From positions 1-64,000 of the forward strand of contig WYBM01000035.1 in assembly GCA_011525915.1 (NCBI GenBank): a stretch of DNA of 64,000 nucleotides, in the 5' to 3' direction. The position numbers and the translations under genes are program-made. Of this stretch, positions 32,360-42,296 are shown piece by piece. This stretch comes from Ardenticatenaceae bacterium. Lineage in GTDB: Bacteria; Chloroflexota; Anaerolineae; Promineifilales; Promineifilaceae. The notes beneath the pieces are model-generated. The model did no database searches. It saw only the letters and a list, made by a program, of their open reading frames with translations, and had not been told where the DNA came from. Each line of letters starts with the position of its first letter. Within the stretch, counting starts at the first letter, position 1.

Positions 32360-32593
32360 ATGAAACCAATCGGCGTCGATTGTATTTTTGACCCAGAGGG
32401 CACCGTTCAGGTACGGCGGGTGTTGGTGGACGGGCAGTGGCAGCGTGTGGGGTCAGGGCGGCAGTGGGTAGACAGCCACGGCCGTCACCTTCTGGTTATG
32501 TTCCCTGATAACCAGCCCCAAGAACTGCTGCTGCGGGCAGACACCCTCACCTGGGCGTTGAAGCCTGTATCCCGGCAGCCACAATGGGTGTAA
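32360..32593 (+). CDS. Small protein of unknown function
   Basis: This 77-residue soluble protein (ATG 32360) has no signal, helices or metal motif. It opens with MKPIGVDCIFDPEGTVQVRR and contains Trp- and Arg-rich beta-type segments (GQWQRVGSGRQWVDSHGRH). Codon use and the two-gene context after glycosyltransferases support coding, and it carries one ACGGCCGT. It ends 6 bp before the convergent gene at 32600. Confidence 0.55.
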   Translation: MKPIGVDCIFDPEGTVQVRRVLVDGQWQRVGSGRQWVDSHGRHLLVMFPDNQPQELLLRADTLTWALKPVSRQPQWV

Positions 32594-32599
32594 GGTGGC

Positions 32600-33991
32600 T
32601 CAGGTGAGGTGGGGGATGATCACCCGGTAGAGAGCGTATACGTCTAACACCACCAGCCCCAGGCCCAGACCGACGGGGAGCATATAAAACAACCAGGCAA
32701 AACGGGGCAGCCACGGCCGGACCAGCAGCCAGAGACCCGTTTCCCATCCTACGGCCAGCCCCAGGCCGATAGGGATTAAGGCCGGGAACAAGTAACGCCC
32801 CTGATGCTGGACAAACGTCAGGTTATAGCCCACGTGCAGCCCCACCGTCAGCAGAAAAAGTAAAAGCAGTAAAAAAAATTGAAGATGCCAGCTGGAAGCT
32901 TGGCATGGAGAAAGAACCAGCCCTTCGGCGGCGGCCCCTTTTGGGGGAGCAAAACGGGGATGAAGGGATCGCTTACCCTGTGACCATACAAAGGGTGTTA
33001 ACACCAGGCCCAGGACGGCCGTGCCCACCAGCAGCCATAACAACGGGTATAACCAGGGCGGGTTGAGCAGAGGCAGGGCCATCCAGCCAAACTGCCCCCA
33101 GAAGCTGTTAAACGTCGTCTGCCCAAACCGTTGTACAGTGCCCAGCAGGCCATAGAGGGCGACCCACTCTGTCGTGCGGATTTGGCCGATCACCACGGCA
33201 TCATGGCGAGCTTTGCCCATAAAATCCAGGCCACCATACACAGCTATGTTGCGCCCCCACCACAAAGCCCCCAGCAAAAGCGCCGGGCCAAACAGTTGTA
33301 GGCTTTGGCGTATGAATGCTCGCCATTGGCCCCCATACCGCCACACCAGGGCTGCCCCCACCACCGGCGCCATCAGGTAAACGGTGCCTTTTGTCAGAAA
33401 CCCTAACCCCAACAGTGTGCCCATAGCCAACAGCCGCGCCGGCTGCGCCCCTGGTGATTGTGCCCAGCGCAGCAGCACGCTTAAAATAGCAGCGATGAGC
33501 AGTTCGGCCAGGGCGTCATTGTTGACGGAGGCCATGATAGCCATATGCTGCGGCAAGAAGGCCACAAACACGGCCGTTGTCCAGGCTACCCATGGCTGCC
33601 GCGGAAACAGCAGCCCGGCTGCCCCATAGGCCAGTATGACTACACCCGCCCCCAACAGCACGGAAACCAGCCGCATGGCAAACAGGGAACCGCCGGTGAG
33701 CCGATAGATAGGTGTTTGCAGCAGATAATATAACGGTGGCTGCCAATCTTCATAGGTGATGGTAGAAATGTCATAACGCGGGTCAAAACCAGAACTGATG
33801 ATTTCATGCCGATACGCTTCATCATAGTCGCCCAAGGCCATAATGGGCAAACGGCCGTCAGCTAACTGGCGCACATAATTATAATGGGCTGGTTCATCCG
33901 GGGCCTGCCAGGCTGGCGTTTGCCTGGCGTATAACACGCCAACCAGCACATAAATGGTTACAATTACCAGCAGTGGGTAAAATTGACGCAT
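32600..33991 (-). CDS. DUF2142-type polytopic membrane protein
   Basis: This 463-residue protein has about ten to twelve hydrophobic helices. The motif WQAPDEPAHYNYVRQLADGR just after the first helix is typical of DUF2142/GT39-like lipid-dependent glycosyltransferases, with acidic residues before the second helix. Such enzymes use polyprenyl-phosphate sugars on the outer face of the membrane. It is convergent with the glycosyltransferase run and probably belongs to the same envelope glycan work. The ATG at 33991 is preferred over one at 34003. Confidence 0.78.
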   Translation of the reverse strand: MRQFYPLLVIVTIYVLVGVLYARQTPAWQAPDEPAHYNYVRQLADGRLPIMALGDYDEAYRHEIISSGFDPRYDISTITYEDWQPPLYYLLQTPIYRLTGGSLFAMRLVSVLLGAGVVILAYGAAGLLFPRQPWVAWTTAVFVAFLPQHMAIMASVNNDALAELLIAAILSVLLRWAQSPGAQPARLLAMGTLLGLGFLTKGTVYLMAPVVGAALVWRYGGQWRAFIRQSLQLFGPALLLGALWWGRNIAVYGGLDFMGKARHDAVVIGQIRTTEWVALYGLLGTVQRFGQTTFNSFWGQFGWMALPLLNPPWLYPLLWLLVGTAVLGLVLTPFVWSQGKRSLHPRFAPPKGAAAEGLVLSPCQASSWHLQFFLLLLLFLLTVGLHVGYNLTFVQHQGRYLFPALIPIGLGLAVGWETGLWLLVRPWLPRFAWLFYMLPVGLGLGLVVLDVYALYRVIIPHLT

Positions 33992-34029
33992 GGGCATGAT
34001 CATAACCTATTTTCAGAAACGTAAAACGT

Positions 34030-34130
34030 AGTATCAGTTTTCAGTCAGCAGTGTACAATTTTCAGTGCCGGCCTACCTCTGGAAATAGTCTACTGAAAAC
34101 TGATGACAAACTTCTGATGACTGGTAGTAG
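34030..34130. repeat. ACTGA-type intergenic repeat
   Basis: Inverted and direct CAGTTTTCAGT and ACTGAAAACTGATGAC units occur between the membrane protein and the hybrid kinase gene. They belong to the same family as 43045-43238. Confidence 0.6.
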
Positions 34131-34169
34131 GTCCTTCATGTTAGCAGAATGGGCAGTTATTTTTAGCCC

Positions 34170-34221
34170 GGTACTCAGTAGTACCAACGGGGGATAACTC
34201 ATTATCCCCTACCTGAGTACC
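34170..34221 (+). promoter_or_regulatory. Nested stem-loop in the leader of the hybrid kinase gene
   Basis: The outer stem GGTACTCAG/CTGAGTACC (34170-34178, 34213-34221) encloses an inner stem GGGGATAA/TTATCCCC (34190-34197, 34202-34209) with a 4-nt loop. It lies 56 nt before the start codon. It has no T-run, so it is more likely an mRNA structure or operator than a terminator. Confidence 0.5.
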
Positions 34222-34277
34222 ATCTTCACAGCTTTGACGGCCGTAGCCAACATCACCTGCCCCCACCCAAGGCAGAT

Positions 34278-37200
34278 ATGGACCAACAACAGCACACCCG
34301 AATAGCCCCACCCAAGGTCATGATCTACGTGACCGTTTTGGCGTTCCTGGTTGTGGTCCGGCTGCTGATGCCTATGTTGCGTTGGCAGCCAGCCTCCGAT
34401 TTGTATGCCTTATGGGTGTTTATTGCTATCAGTCTGGCCTTATTTGTGGGGGTTCTGGCCCTGGTGCGTTTTTATACCCGTAAAGATGGCGTTTATTTTT
34501 TCATCGGCGTAGGGTATGTGGGTGCCGGCTTGTTGATGGTGTATTACCTTTTTTTATTCCGGCAAGCCGCGGTCGATCTGGACGCTAATGCCAGCCAATT
34601 TGGTTATCGGTCTACGACGGTGGCAGCCATTTTCCTGGCGATCTTTCTGGTAGGAAGCTGGGGCAGCTGGCTGCGCACCCGCGGTTGGCGCCGCACACCC
34701 AGACGATTCTGGGTCGTGGTCACGGCCTTCCTTCTGCTTAACATTCTTCATTTTGCCGCCTTACCTGCGTTGACCGGATTTGACCTCAATAATTTTGAAA
34801 ACCTGGCCACGGCCGTAGCCGCCACATTTTTCCTCATAGCGCTCCTGGGATATTTGCAAAAAGGGCACTGGCCGCGTGATGCCTTTGAACATTGGCTCAT
34901 CATCGCCCTCATCATTATGGTGGGCAGCCAGACGCTTTTTATTGCCTACGCCCAACACCTGTTTGATGCCATGGTGGCCGCTGCCCTGGTGCTGCAGGCG
35001 CTGGCCAACCTGTGCGTTTTTACCGGTCTGCTTATCAACATCATTTCTATTTTCCGCCGGGCGGAAACGATGGCCACGGAACAGGCCACCATCAACGAAG
35101 CTCTGCAGCGTGAAGTCGCCGAGCGTAAGCGTGTGGAGGCCGCTGAACACCGGCAGCGCCAGTTAGCTGAGGCGCTGCGTGAAGTGGGGATCGCCCTCAG
35201 TTCCATTCTAGATTTTGACCGGCTGTTGGATATTTTGCTTGACCAGATCGCTCGTGTGATGCCCTATGACACTGCCAATGTCATGCTGGTGCATGGCGAC
35301 GAGATTAACATAGGCGTTACTCGTGGTTATGGGCAAGACATCCGCCCTGGCGTCCCCCAAAATTTCCCCGTGACCCGTATGCCCAGCTTGCAGCGTATGG
35401 TAGAGACCCAGGAACCGGTTATTGTGCCCGACACGGCCGTGCATGAACTGTGGGTCAACCCTGAAGAATCGCCTCATGTGCGATCCTGGGCCGGCGCCCC
35501 CATCAGCATCAAAGGGGAAGTTATCGCCTTTTTGGCCCTGAACAACAGCCAGCCCGGCTTTTACCACCCGGAAGACGCGGCCCGCCTTTCGGCCTTTGCC
35601 GGTCAAGCGGCTGTGGCCTTTGAGAATGCCCGTCTTTATGAACAGGTCAGGCAGCGCGCTGAGGAATTGTCTACACTTAATACCATCAGCCAGGCCGTCT
35701 CCTCAACGTTGGACCTCTCCCAGACACTTACGGTTATCACGGGAAGCACCGTGCGTTTGTTGCACGTGGAAGCGGCCTCTGTGGTTTTGTTAGACGCGGC
35801 TGCTGGTGATCTGTTTTTTGCCGCTGCCTCTGGCCAGGCGGCTGATTTTGTAAAAGGGCAGCGGCTGGCATTGGGCCAGGGCGTCATTGGCTGGGTGGTG
35901 CAGCATGGTGAACCGGTTGTGGTTGTGGATACCCGCCATGACAAGCGTCACTTCACCGACTTTGACAAAAAGAGCGGTTTCCTGGCCCGCTCCATCCTTT
36001 GTGTCCCTCTGCAAACCAAAGGCCAGACCATTGGCGCTTTAGAAGCGATCAACAAAGACACGGGTACGTTTGATGAAGAAGATTTACGCTTGCTGACCCG
36101 TCTGGCAGCACCGGCGGCTAACGCCATTGAGAATGCCCAGCTTTTTGCCCAGGCGCAGCAAGAAATTGCCGAACGCACCCGCATCGAGAATGCATTGGAA
36201 GCCGAGCGTTCCCTGCTGGCCCGCCGGGTGACCGAACGCACCGCTGATCTAAGTAGAGCCAATGCCGAACTGGCCCGCGCCGCCCGGCTAAAGGATGAGT
36301 TTCTGGCCAGTATGAGTCATGAATTACGCACGCCGCTTAACGCTATTTTGGGCATCTCTGAAGCGCTGCAGGAAGAGGTGTATGGTCAGCTGAATGAAAA
36401 CCAGATCGTTTCCTTGCGCAGTATTGAAGAAAGCGGTCGTCACCTGCTGGCATTGATCAATGACATATTAGACCTGTCTAAGATTGAAGCCGGAAAGCTG
36501 GAGTTGGAATTAACCCCTGTGCCGGTGGAGATTGTATGCCAGGCCAGCCTGCGGATTATTAAGCAAAACGCGCACAATAAGCGGTTGACCATCCATTCCT
36601 CCTATGACAGTGTGGTCACCACCATTCAGGCAGATGAGCGGCGTATGAAGCAAATTTTGGTGAATTTGCTCAGTAATGCCGTCAAGTTCACGCCAGATGG
36701 CGGGGAAGTTGGCCTGGAAGTTGTGGGAGATGAAGCGGCAGATACGGTACACATTGCAGTATGGGATACGGGAATTGGCATTGCTGAGGAGGACATGCCC
36801 CGTCTCTTCCAGCCCTTTGTGCAGCTAGACAGCCGTCTGGCCCGCGAGTATGGTGGTACCGGGCTGGGGCTGTCTTTGGTGCAGCGCATGATGGATTTAC
36901 ATGGCGGCTCGGTATCGGTGGTCAGCAAACCGGGAAAAGGCAGCCGTTTCACCATCTCTTTTCCATGGCGCATCAGTGCATTGTTGACGCCGTTGGAGCA
37001 GGTGCAGCAGGCAGGGGATGAGATGGCGCTGCCGTTTCGGTTGGCATTGGTGGTGGATGATTCGCCGGCGGCGATGGGGCAGATGAAACGCTATTTAAAT
37101 GAGCTGCAGATTGACGTGGTTTCCTGGCAACACGGCCGTGGGGTGGTCGATCAGGCGGTAGAGATGCTGCCAGACGTGATCGTGCTGGATATTTTGCTTC

Positions 37201-37826
37201 CGGATATCTCAGGTTGGGAAGTGTTGGCCGGGCTAAAGGCCCATCCTCGCACACGGCGGATTCCGGTGGTCATTGCCTCGGTGATTGATGAGCGGGAAAG
37301 CGCCCTGATTGCCGGTGCCGCCGATTGTTTGTTAAAACCCGTAACCCGGCAGCAGCTGCATGCCGTGTTACAGCGGCTGCTGGCACATGGGCAGCGCTTG
37401 CAGACACGGCCGTTGCCTTCTGGCCCAGATGGCCTCATCGACCAGCAAAAATCGTCACCAGAACGGCCGCGCATCTTGTTAGCCGAAGACAATGAAGCCA
37501 ATGTCAATACCTTTTCTCACTACCTGATCGCCAAGGGGTATGATATTATCGTGGCCCAAAATGGGCGCGAAGCCATTGAGCGCGCCAAAGCGGAAAAACC
37601 AGATCTGATTCTTATGGACATCCAAATGCCAACCATGAACGGACTGGAGGCCATCCGTGAACTACGCGCCGATGAGACAATGCGCACTGTTCCGATTATC
37701 GCCGTTACAGCGCTGGCGATGCCTGGTGATCAGGAACGCTGCCTGGCGGCCGGCGCCAATGACTACATCAGCAAACCTGTTAGCCTGAAAGGGTTGTTAA
37801 ACCGGATTCAGGCTCAGCTGAATTAG
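34278..37826 (+). CDS. Hybrid sensor histidine kinase with two GAF and two receiver domains
   Basis: This 1182-residue protein has about eight N-terminal transmembrane helices (about 13-262) and a coiled coil (about 265-300). GAF domains follow at about 301-455 and 462-618, then HisKA with the H-box His681 (SHELRTPLNAIL), an HATPase domain (N-box VNLLSNAVKFTP, DTGIGIAEEDM, GGTGLGLSLV; about 775-897), and receivers with acceptors Asp971 (VIVLDILLPD) and Asp1114 (LILMDIQMP). It should autophosphorylate and pass phosphate to its own receivers; there is no output domain or HPt. The next gene encodes a receiver-kinase that could take part. The ligand is unknown; the membrane part suggests a small lipophilic or respiratory signal. 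Confidence 0.9.
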   Translation: MDQQQHTRIAPPKVMIYVTVLAFLVVVRLLMPMLRWQPASDLYALWVFIAISLALFVGVLALVRFYTRKDGVYFFIGVGYVGAGLLMVYYLFLFRQAAVDLDANASQFGYRSTTVAAIFLAIFLVGSWGSWLRTRGWRRTPRRFWVVVTAFLLLNILHFAALPALTGFDLNNFENLATAVAATFFLIALLGYLQKGHWPRDAFEHWLIIALIIMVGSQTLFIAYAQHLFDAMVAAALVLQALANLCVFTGLLINIISIFRRAETMATEQATINEALQREVAERKRVEAAEHRQRQLAEALREVGIALSSILDFDRLLDILLDQIARVMPYDTANVMLVHGDEINIGVTRGYGQDIRPGVPQNFPVTRMPSLQRMVETQEPVIVPDTAVHELWVNPEESPHVRSWAGAPISIKGEVIAFLALNNSQPGFYHPEDAARLSAFAGQAAVAFENARLYEQVRQRAEELSTLNTISQAVSSTLDLSQTLTVITGSTVRLLHVEAASVVLLDAAAGDLFFAAASGQAADFVKGQRLALGQGVIGWVVQHGEPVVVVDTRHDKRHFTDFDKKSGFLARSILCVPLQTKGQTIGALEAINKDTGTFDEEDLRLLTRLAAPAANAIENAQLFAQAQQEIAERTRIENALEAERSLLARRVTERTADLSRANAELARAARLKDEFLASMSHELRTPLNAILGISEALQEEVYGQLNENQIVSLRSIEESGRHLLALINDILDLSKIEAGKLELELTPVPVEIVCQASLRIIKQNAHNKRLTIHSSYDSVVTTIQADERRMKQILVNLLSNAVKFTPDGGEVGLEVVGDEAADTVHIAVWDTGIGIAEEDMPRLFQPFVQLDSRLAREYGGTGLGLSLVQRMMDLHGGSVSVVSKPGKGSRFTISFPWRISALLTPLEQVQQAGDEMALPFRLALVVDDSPAAMGQMKRYLNELQIDVVSWQHGRGVVDQAVEMLPDVIVLDILLPDISGWEVLAGLKAHPRTRRIPVVIASVIDERESALIAGAADCLLKPVTRQQLHAVLQRLLAHGQRLQTRPLPSGPDGLIDQQKSSPERPRILLAEDNEANVNTFSHYLIAKGYDIIVAQNGREAIERAKAEKPDLILMDIQMPTMNGLEAIRELRADETMRTVPIIAVTALAMPGDQERCLAAGANDYISKPVSLKGLLNRIQAQLN

Positions 37827-37829
37827 GAC

Positions 37830-37885
37830 GTGTTGACATTTCTTCTAGGGCAAAGGCAATCAACTACCTCTAGAAATGTCAACAC
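37830..37885 (+). promoter_or_regulatory. 14-bp inverted repeat that covers a start codon
   Basis: GTGTTGACATTTCT (37830-37843) is the exact complement of 37872-37885, which includes the ATG at 37876. Folding would hide the start codon until ribosomes from the upstream gene open it, consistent with translational coupling. Confidence 0.5.
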
Positions 37886-39006
37886 TACCTAGTAATCAGT
37901 TAAGAGAGGTTCCTATTAACGAAATCCCCCAGATCCTCATCGTCGATGACGAGCCAAGCGCGCGGCAGACCATGGAGATGCTGCTGCTGCGTGAAGGGTA
38001 TGAACTGTATTTTGCCGCTGATGGGTATGAAGCACTGACACACCTGGACGAAGATGAAGCCGACGTCATTTTGCTGGATGTGATGATGCCCGGCATGGAT
38101 GGCTTTGAATTGTGTGAGCGGCTGCGGCGAAACCCCAAGTGGCAGCATGTGCCCATCATCCTGGTGACAGCCCTGGATAGCAAACAAGACCTGGCACGCG
38201 GCTTAGAGGCTGGGGCCGATGACTTTTTGCAAAAGCCGTACAATGGGCTGGAACTGCGGGCACGGGTGCGGTCGATGCTGCGCATCAAACAGCGCCATGA
38301 TGAACTGGAAGCGGCACTGCAGCTGCGCCATGATCTTTCAAACATGATCGTGCATGATATTCGCAGCCCGCTCTCCTCTATCATGATTTATTGTGACTTG
38401 TTGGAAGGGGAGTTGGGGGGACAGTCAGAGACGTTGGATACCATTCGCGGTGAAGCCAACCGTTTGAGCGGTTTCCTGACGGATATGCTGATGATGGCCA
38501 AGATGGAAGGTGGCCGCCTGATATTGGCCCGCGCTAAAGTAGATATGAATGAATTGGCGAAAGCGACGGCCGATAGTTTTAGCCAGATGGCCCGGCTAAA
38601 AGATATCGATCTGTCCTTGGACCTGCCCGAAACCAGCAACGCGCTGTCTGTTGATCCCAGTTTATGGCGGCGGGTGCTGGATAACCTGATCTCCAATGCG
38701 CTTAAGTTTTCCCCCACCGGGGGAGCGGTGACGGTGCGGGTCACCTATCCGGAGAACGATCCTGCGGCGGCGTTGGTGTCGGCCGTACAGGTGCGTATTC
38801 AAGTGATTGACAATGGCCCGGGCATCCCTGAAGAACACCGGGAGACGGTCTTTGACAAATTTAAGATCGTGGCCTCCAAGCGGCGAGACGTATCCCAGGT
38901 AGGGTTGGGGCTCACTTTCTGTAAGATGGTGGTTGAAGCGCATGACGGCCGTATCTTTGTAGAACGTAATAAGCCGCGTGGTTCTGTTTTTACGATCGAG
39001 CTTTAG
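37876..39006 (+). CDS. Receiver-histidine kinase protein
   Basis: This 376-residue cytoplasmic protein has a receiver domain (about 19-135, acceptor Asp68 in VILLDVMMPG), then HisKA with His160 (VHDIRSPLSSIM) and an HATPase domain (DNLISNALKFSP, DNGPGIPEEHR, GLGLTFCKMVVEAH). This order fits a kinase whose activity is set by its own receiver, as in a phosphorelay. It follows the hybrid kinase by 49 bp. The start codon lies in a hairpin arm and no Shine-Dalgarno is seen, so the start is the weakest point of the call. Confidence 0.88.
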   Translation: MSTLPSNQLREVPINEIPQILIVDDEPSARQTMEMLLLREGYELYFAADGYEALTHLDEDEADVILLDVMMPGMDGFELCERLRRNPKWQHVPIILVTALDSKQDLARGLEAGADDFLQKPYNGLELRARVRSMLRIKQRHDELEAALQLRHDLSNMIVHDIRSPLSSIMIYCDLLEGELGGQSETLDTIRGEANRLSGFLTDMLMMAKMEGGRLILARAKVDMNELAKATADSFSQMARLKDIDLSLDLPETSNALSVDPSLWRRVLDNLISNALKFSPTGGAVTVRVTYPENDPAAALVSAVQVRIQVIDNGPGIPEEHRETVFDKFKIVASKRRDVSQVGLGLTFCKMVVEAHDGRIFVERNKPRGSVFTIEL

Positions 39007-39007
39007 G

Positions 39008-39025
39008 GCTTGTCTGGAAACAAGC
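39008..39025 (+). promoter_or_regulatory. Small hairpin after the kinase stop codon
   Basis: GCTTGT/ACAAGC with a 6-nt loop starts two bases after the TAG stop. There is no T-run, and the next gene starts 44 bp later. Confidence 0.35.
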
Positions 39026-39069
39026 TGCGGCATTGATGGACATACCTCAAATCACTCTCAAAGGAGAAA

Positions 39070-41766
39070 ATGGTGAATTTTTATAGACCAGCAAAATCTA
39101 CGTGGCGACGTGTTGTTTTTTTGGGTGTTGTGTTTCTTCTACTGGTCGCCGTCGTTTCCAGGCAGGCAACGGCCAGCGTATGGGCCAGCCCATCGCCCGA
39201 TGACCTGTGGGTAGACGTGACTGAAGCCACAATTAACGCCACCCGGCAGTTGCATCCGGATCAATACCGTGTCCTGAGGCTAAACACGGCCGTTATGCAG
39301 GCGCAGTTGACCCAGGCGCCGTTGGAATCTACAGTGCCGGCCGCTGGCAGCCCGGTGATGGTGTATTTACCGCTGCCTTATGAGGGTTACGGCCGTTTTC
39401 AGATCATCGAGTCACCCATCATGGCCCCTGAATTGGCGGCCAAATACCCTGGGATCAAAACCTATATAGGGCGCGGCCTGGATGATGTGACGGCCGTAGC
39501 CCGCATCGATTGGACTCAGTTTGGGTTCCATGCCATGATACTTTCTACTGAAGGCACGGTTTTTATAGACCCCTACAGCCGCGAAGATATTAGCCACTAT
39601 CTGGTCTATGACCGGCAAGATTATACTCAACCTAGCAGCCCCTTTATTAAACACGAACCCTTAGGCGACAACAGTGACGTTGAAGCGCTGGTAGCGGCGC
39701 TGCGAGTCAACGGCGGGCTGCCTTCCGGTGACGAACTGCGTACCTACCGCCTGGCGATGGCCGCCACCGGCGAATATACACAGTTCCATGGGGGCACCGT
39801 TCCCGCTGGCATGGCGGCCATTGTGACCGCTATGAACCGTGTCAACGGCATTTATGAACGTGACCTGGCGGTGCGCATGGTGCTGGTGGCTAACAACGAC
39901 CTGATCGTTTACACCAACCCGGCGACTGACCCCTATACCAACAACAGCGGGGGTCAGATGTTGGGTGAAAATCAGGCAAACCTGGACGCCGTTATCGGTA
40001 ATGCTAACTATGACATTGGGCACGTTTTTAGTACCGGCGGTGGGGGCATCGCTTCCCTGGGCGTGCCCTGCCGCACAGGGCTTAAAGCGCGTGGTGTAAC
40101 CGGCTTATCATCGCCCATTGGTGACCCTTTTTACGTCGATTACGTAGCCCATGAGATAGGGCACCAATATGGTGCTAATCACACATTTAATGGCAATGCC
40201 GGTTCATGCGCCGGTGGCAACCGCAATGGTTCTACCGCCTTTGAGCCGGGCAGCGGCACCACCATTATGGCGTACGCCGGTATTTGTGGCGGCCAAAACA
40301 TACAGTCAAACAGCGATGATGATTTCCATGGTGCCAGCTTTGATGAAATACGGGCGTATACTGTGCAGGGGCTGGGCAACACCTGCCCGGTTATCACATC
40401 TACGGGTAATACGGCACCGACTGTGGATGCCGGCAGCGACTACACCATTCCGGTGAACACTCCTTTTGTGCTAACAGGTTCGGCCACCGACGCCGAAGGT
40501 GATCCCCTGACCTATGATTGGGAAGAGTTTGATCTGGGCCCGGCCGGCCATCCTGATACCCCTGTAGGCAACGCCCCCATTTTCCGTTCGTTTGTGCCGG
40601 TGACGGTGCCTTACCGCATTTTCCCGCAGATGTCAGATATTGTGAATAATACCCATACCATTGGTGAACTTCTCCCCAGTTACACCCGGGTCATGAACTT
40701 CCGCCTGACGGTACGTGACAATAATGTCTCTCCCAGCGCCGGGGGGGTCAACTATGACATGATGCAAGTGTCGGCCACAGGCGGGGCGGGGCCGTTTCAA
40801 GTGACGGCGCCCAACACGGCCGTCACCTGGAACAGCGGGGATATAGAAACCGTCACCTGGAATGTGGCCAACACTGACCAGGCACCTGTGAACTGTGCCG
40901 CGGTGGACATTCGCCTTTCTACGGATGGCGGCTACACATATCCGGTCACCATTGAGGCTGGTGTGCCCAATGATGGCGCCGAAGATGTGGTTGTGCCTTT
41001 CCTATCTACCGCGCAGGCACGCATTCAGGTGTTCTGTTCTGATAACATCTTCTTTGATATTTCCAACACCAACTTTACCATTGTAGCCGTAGACCAGGCT
41101 GTGTTGTACATAGACAAAAGCGCGTCGGCCAGTGGGCCGGTGCTGCCGGGTGAGGCGCTGACGTACACCATTGCCGTTAGTAATACGGGCAACATCACAG
41201 CTACTACGGCCGTGACCGATGTTTTCCCGGCTGGCCTTATCAACCCGGTTTGCAACGGTGTGCCCGGTGACCTGGCAGTCACGGTAGATATTAACCCCGC
41301 CAGTCAGGCGGCGTTTGTCTGTACCGCCGAGGTTGAGCCATCATTGGCCGTGGCGATCACGAAAGTGGTTGATCAAACCACGGTAGCCGCGGGCACGGCC
41401 GTGACCTACACCATCACCATCACCAACCCCCATGCCCTCACCTTAACCAATGTGCTGGTGAATGATCCAGGTGTGGCTAGTTGTTCCCCGGCGTTAGGTA
41501 CGCCTATTACGCTGGGCCCGGCCGCCAGCCAGGTGTACGTTTGTGCCAATAACATCATCACCAACACCACGACCAATACAGCCACTGTCACCGCCGAACT
41601 GGTGTTGGTTAATGTGGCTACGGCCACAGCACCTGAAGCGCCCAACAGCCCCGTCACCAGCGATCCGGCTGTGCTGGCCGTCATACTGACGGCTGATGCC
41701 AGTGTCACCGTAGCCATCGCCACCCAATACCAGCTGTACTTGCCGATTGTGTGGCGCGAAGATTAA
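39070..41766 (+). CDS. Secreted zinc metalloprotease with DUF11-like repeats
   Basis: This 898-residue protein has an N-terminal signal peptide (about 1-38) and a reprolysin-like peptidase domain with the zinc motif HEIGHQYGANH (H-E-x2-H-x2-G-x2-H, about residue 361). A PKD/Ig-like region follows (about 450-560), and two DUF11-type repeats come near the C-terminus (AITVSNTGN- and TYTITITNPH-like). It ends in LYLPIVWRED, a tail seen in Chloroflexota exported proteins that might act in surface retention (inference). The ATG at 39070 has AAGGAG. It probably degrades extracellular protein. Confidence 0.85.
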   Translation: MVNFYRPAKSTWRRVVFLGVVFLLLVAVVSRQATASVWASPSPDDLWVDVTEATINATRQLHPDQYRVLRLNTAVMQAQLTQAPLESTVPAAGSPVMVYLPLPYEGYGRFQIIESPIMAPELAAKYPGIKTYIGRGLDDVTAVARIDWTQFGFHAMILSTEGTVFIDPYSREDISHYLVYDRQDYTQPSSPFIKHEPLGDNSDVEALVAALRVNGGLPSGDELRTYRLAMAATGEYTQFHGGTVPAGMAAIVTAMNRVNGIYERDLAVRMVLVANNDLIVYTNPATDPYTNNSGGQMLGENQANLDAVIGNANYDIGHVFSTGGGGIASLGVPCRTGLKARGVTGLSSPIGDPFYVDYVAHEIGHQYGANHTFNGNAGSCAGGNRNGSTAFEPGSGTTIMAYAGICGGQNIQSNSDDDFHGASFDEIRAYTVQGLGNTCPVITSTGNTAPTVDAGSDYTIPVNTPFVLTGSATDAEGDPLTYDWEEFDLGPAGHPDTPVGNAPIFRSFVPVTVPYRIFPQMSDIVNNTHTIGELLPSYTRVMNFRLTVRDNNVSPSAGGVNYDMMQVSATGGAGPFQVTAPNTAVTWNSGDIETVTWNVANTDQAPVNCAAVDIRLSTDGGYTYPVTIEAGVPNDGAEDVVVPFLSTAQARIQVFCSDNIFFDISNTNFTIVAVDQAVLYIDKSASASGPVLPGEALTYTIAVSNTGNITATTAVTDVFPAGLINPVCNGVPGDLAVTVDINPASQAAFVCTAEVEPSLAVAITKVVDQTTVAAGTAVTYTITITNPHALTLTNVLVNDPGVASCSPALGTPITLGPAASQVYVCANNIITNTTTNTATVTAELVLVNVATATAPEAPNSPVTSDPAVLAVILTADASVTVAIATQYQLYLPIVWRED

Positions 41767-41827
41767 TGGCTGTTTGGTAGACCAATCATTGGCTAACAGT
41801 TCACTGAATAGTGAAGGAAGGACCTTT

Positions 41828-41856
41828 TTGACAACCACCCACCCGGTGGCTATAAT
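41828..41856 (+). promoter_or_regulatory. Consensus sigma-70-type promoter of rplU
   Basis: A perfect TTGACA (41828-41833) and TATAAT (41851-41856) are separated by 17 bases. Transcription should begin near 41863, giving an about 107-nt leader to rplU that contains short competing stems (GATGG/CCATC and AGCC/GGCT around 41917-41951). Confidence 0.85.
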
Positions 41857-41969
41857 CCTAAGTCGCTGTGTGGGTTTTTCACCACTCCCCATACAATTAA
41901 AACTACAACCAGCAGCAGCGATGGTCCTACAGCCATCTCTGTGGGCTGGTTATTTTATTGGAGGTACTT

Positions 41970-42284
41970 ATGTACGCAATTGTTGAAAGTGGTGGTCGGC
42001 AATACCGCGCCGAAGTGGGCAACAGTTTTGTGACTGAAAAGTTGCCCCACGAAGTCGGTGAGCAGATTGAGTTAAACAATATCTTGCTCCTGGCTCATGG
42101 CGATGAGGTAAAAATCGGCCAACCCGCTGTTGAGGGTGTTACCGTGAAAGTGACCGTGGTGGAGCAGTTTCGCGGGAAGAAGATTTTTGTATGGAAATAT
42201 AAGCCTAAAAAACGGTATCGTCATCGTCAGGGGCATCGGCAAAGTTATACCCGGCTCCGTGTGGATGAGATTGTAGTAGGTTAA
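41970..42284 (+). CDS. rplU: 50S ribosomal protein L21
   Basis: This 104-residue protein has the L21 barrel, opening MYAIVESGGRQYRAEVG and ending with KKRYRHRQGHRQSYTRLRV, the usual rRNA-binding basic block. The start at 41970 has TTGGAGG; an ATG four codons upstream lacks a good site. It is first in the rplU-rpmA operon behind a consensus promoter. Confidence 0.95.
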   Translation: MYAIVESGGRQYRAEVGNSFVTEKLPHEVGEQIELNNILLLAHGDEVKIGQPAVEGVTVKVTVVEQFRGKKIFVWKYKPKKRYRHRQGHRQSYTRLRVDEIVVG

Positions 42285-42296
42285 GGAGAGTGCATC

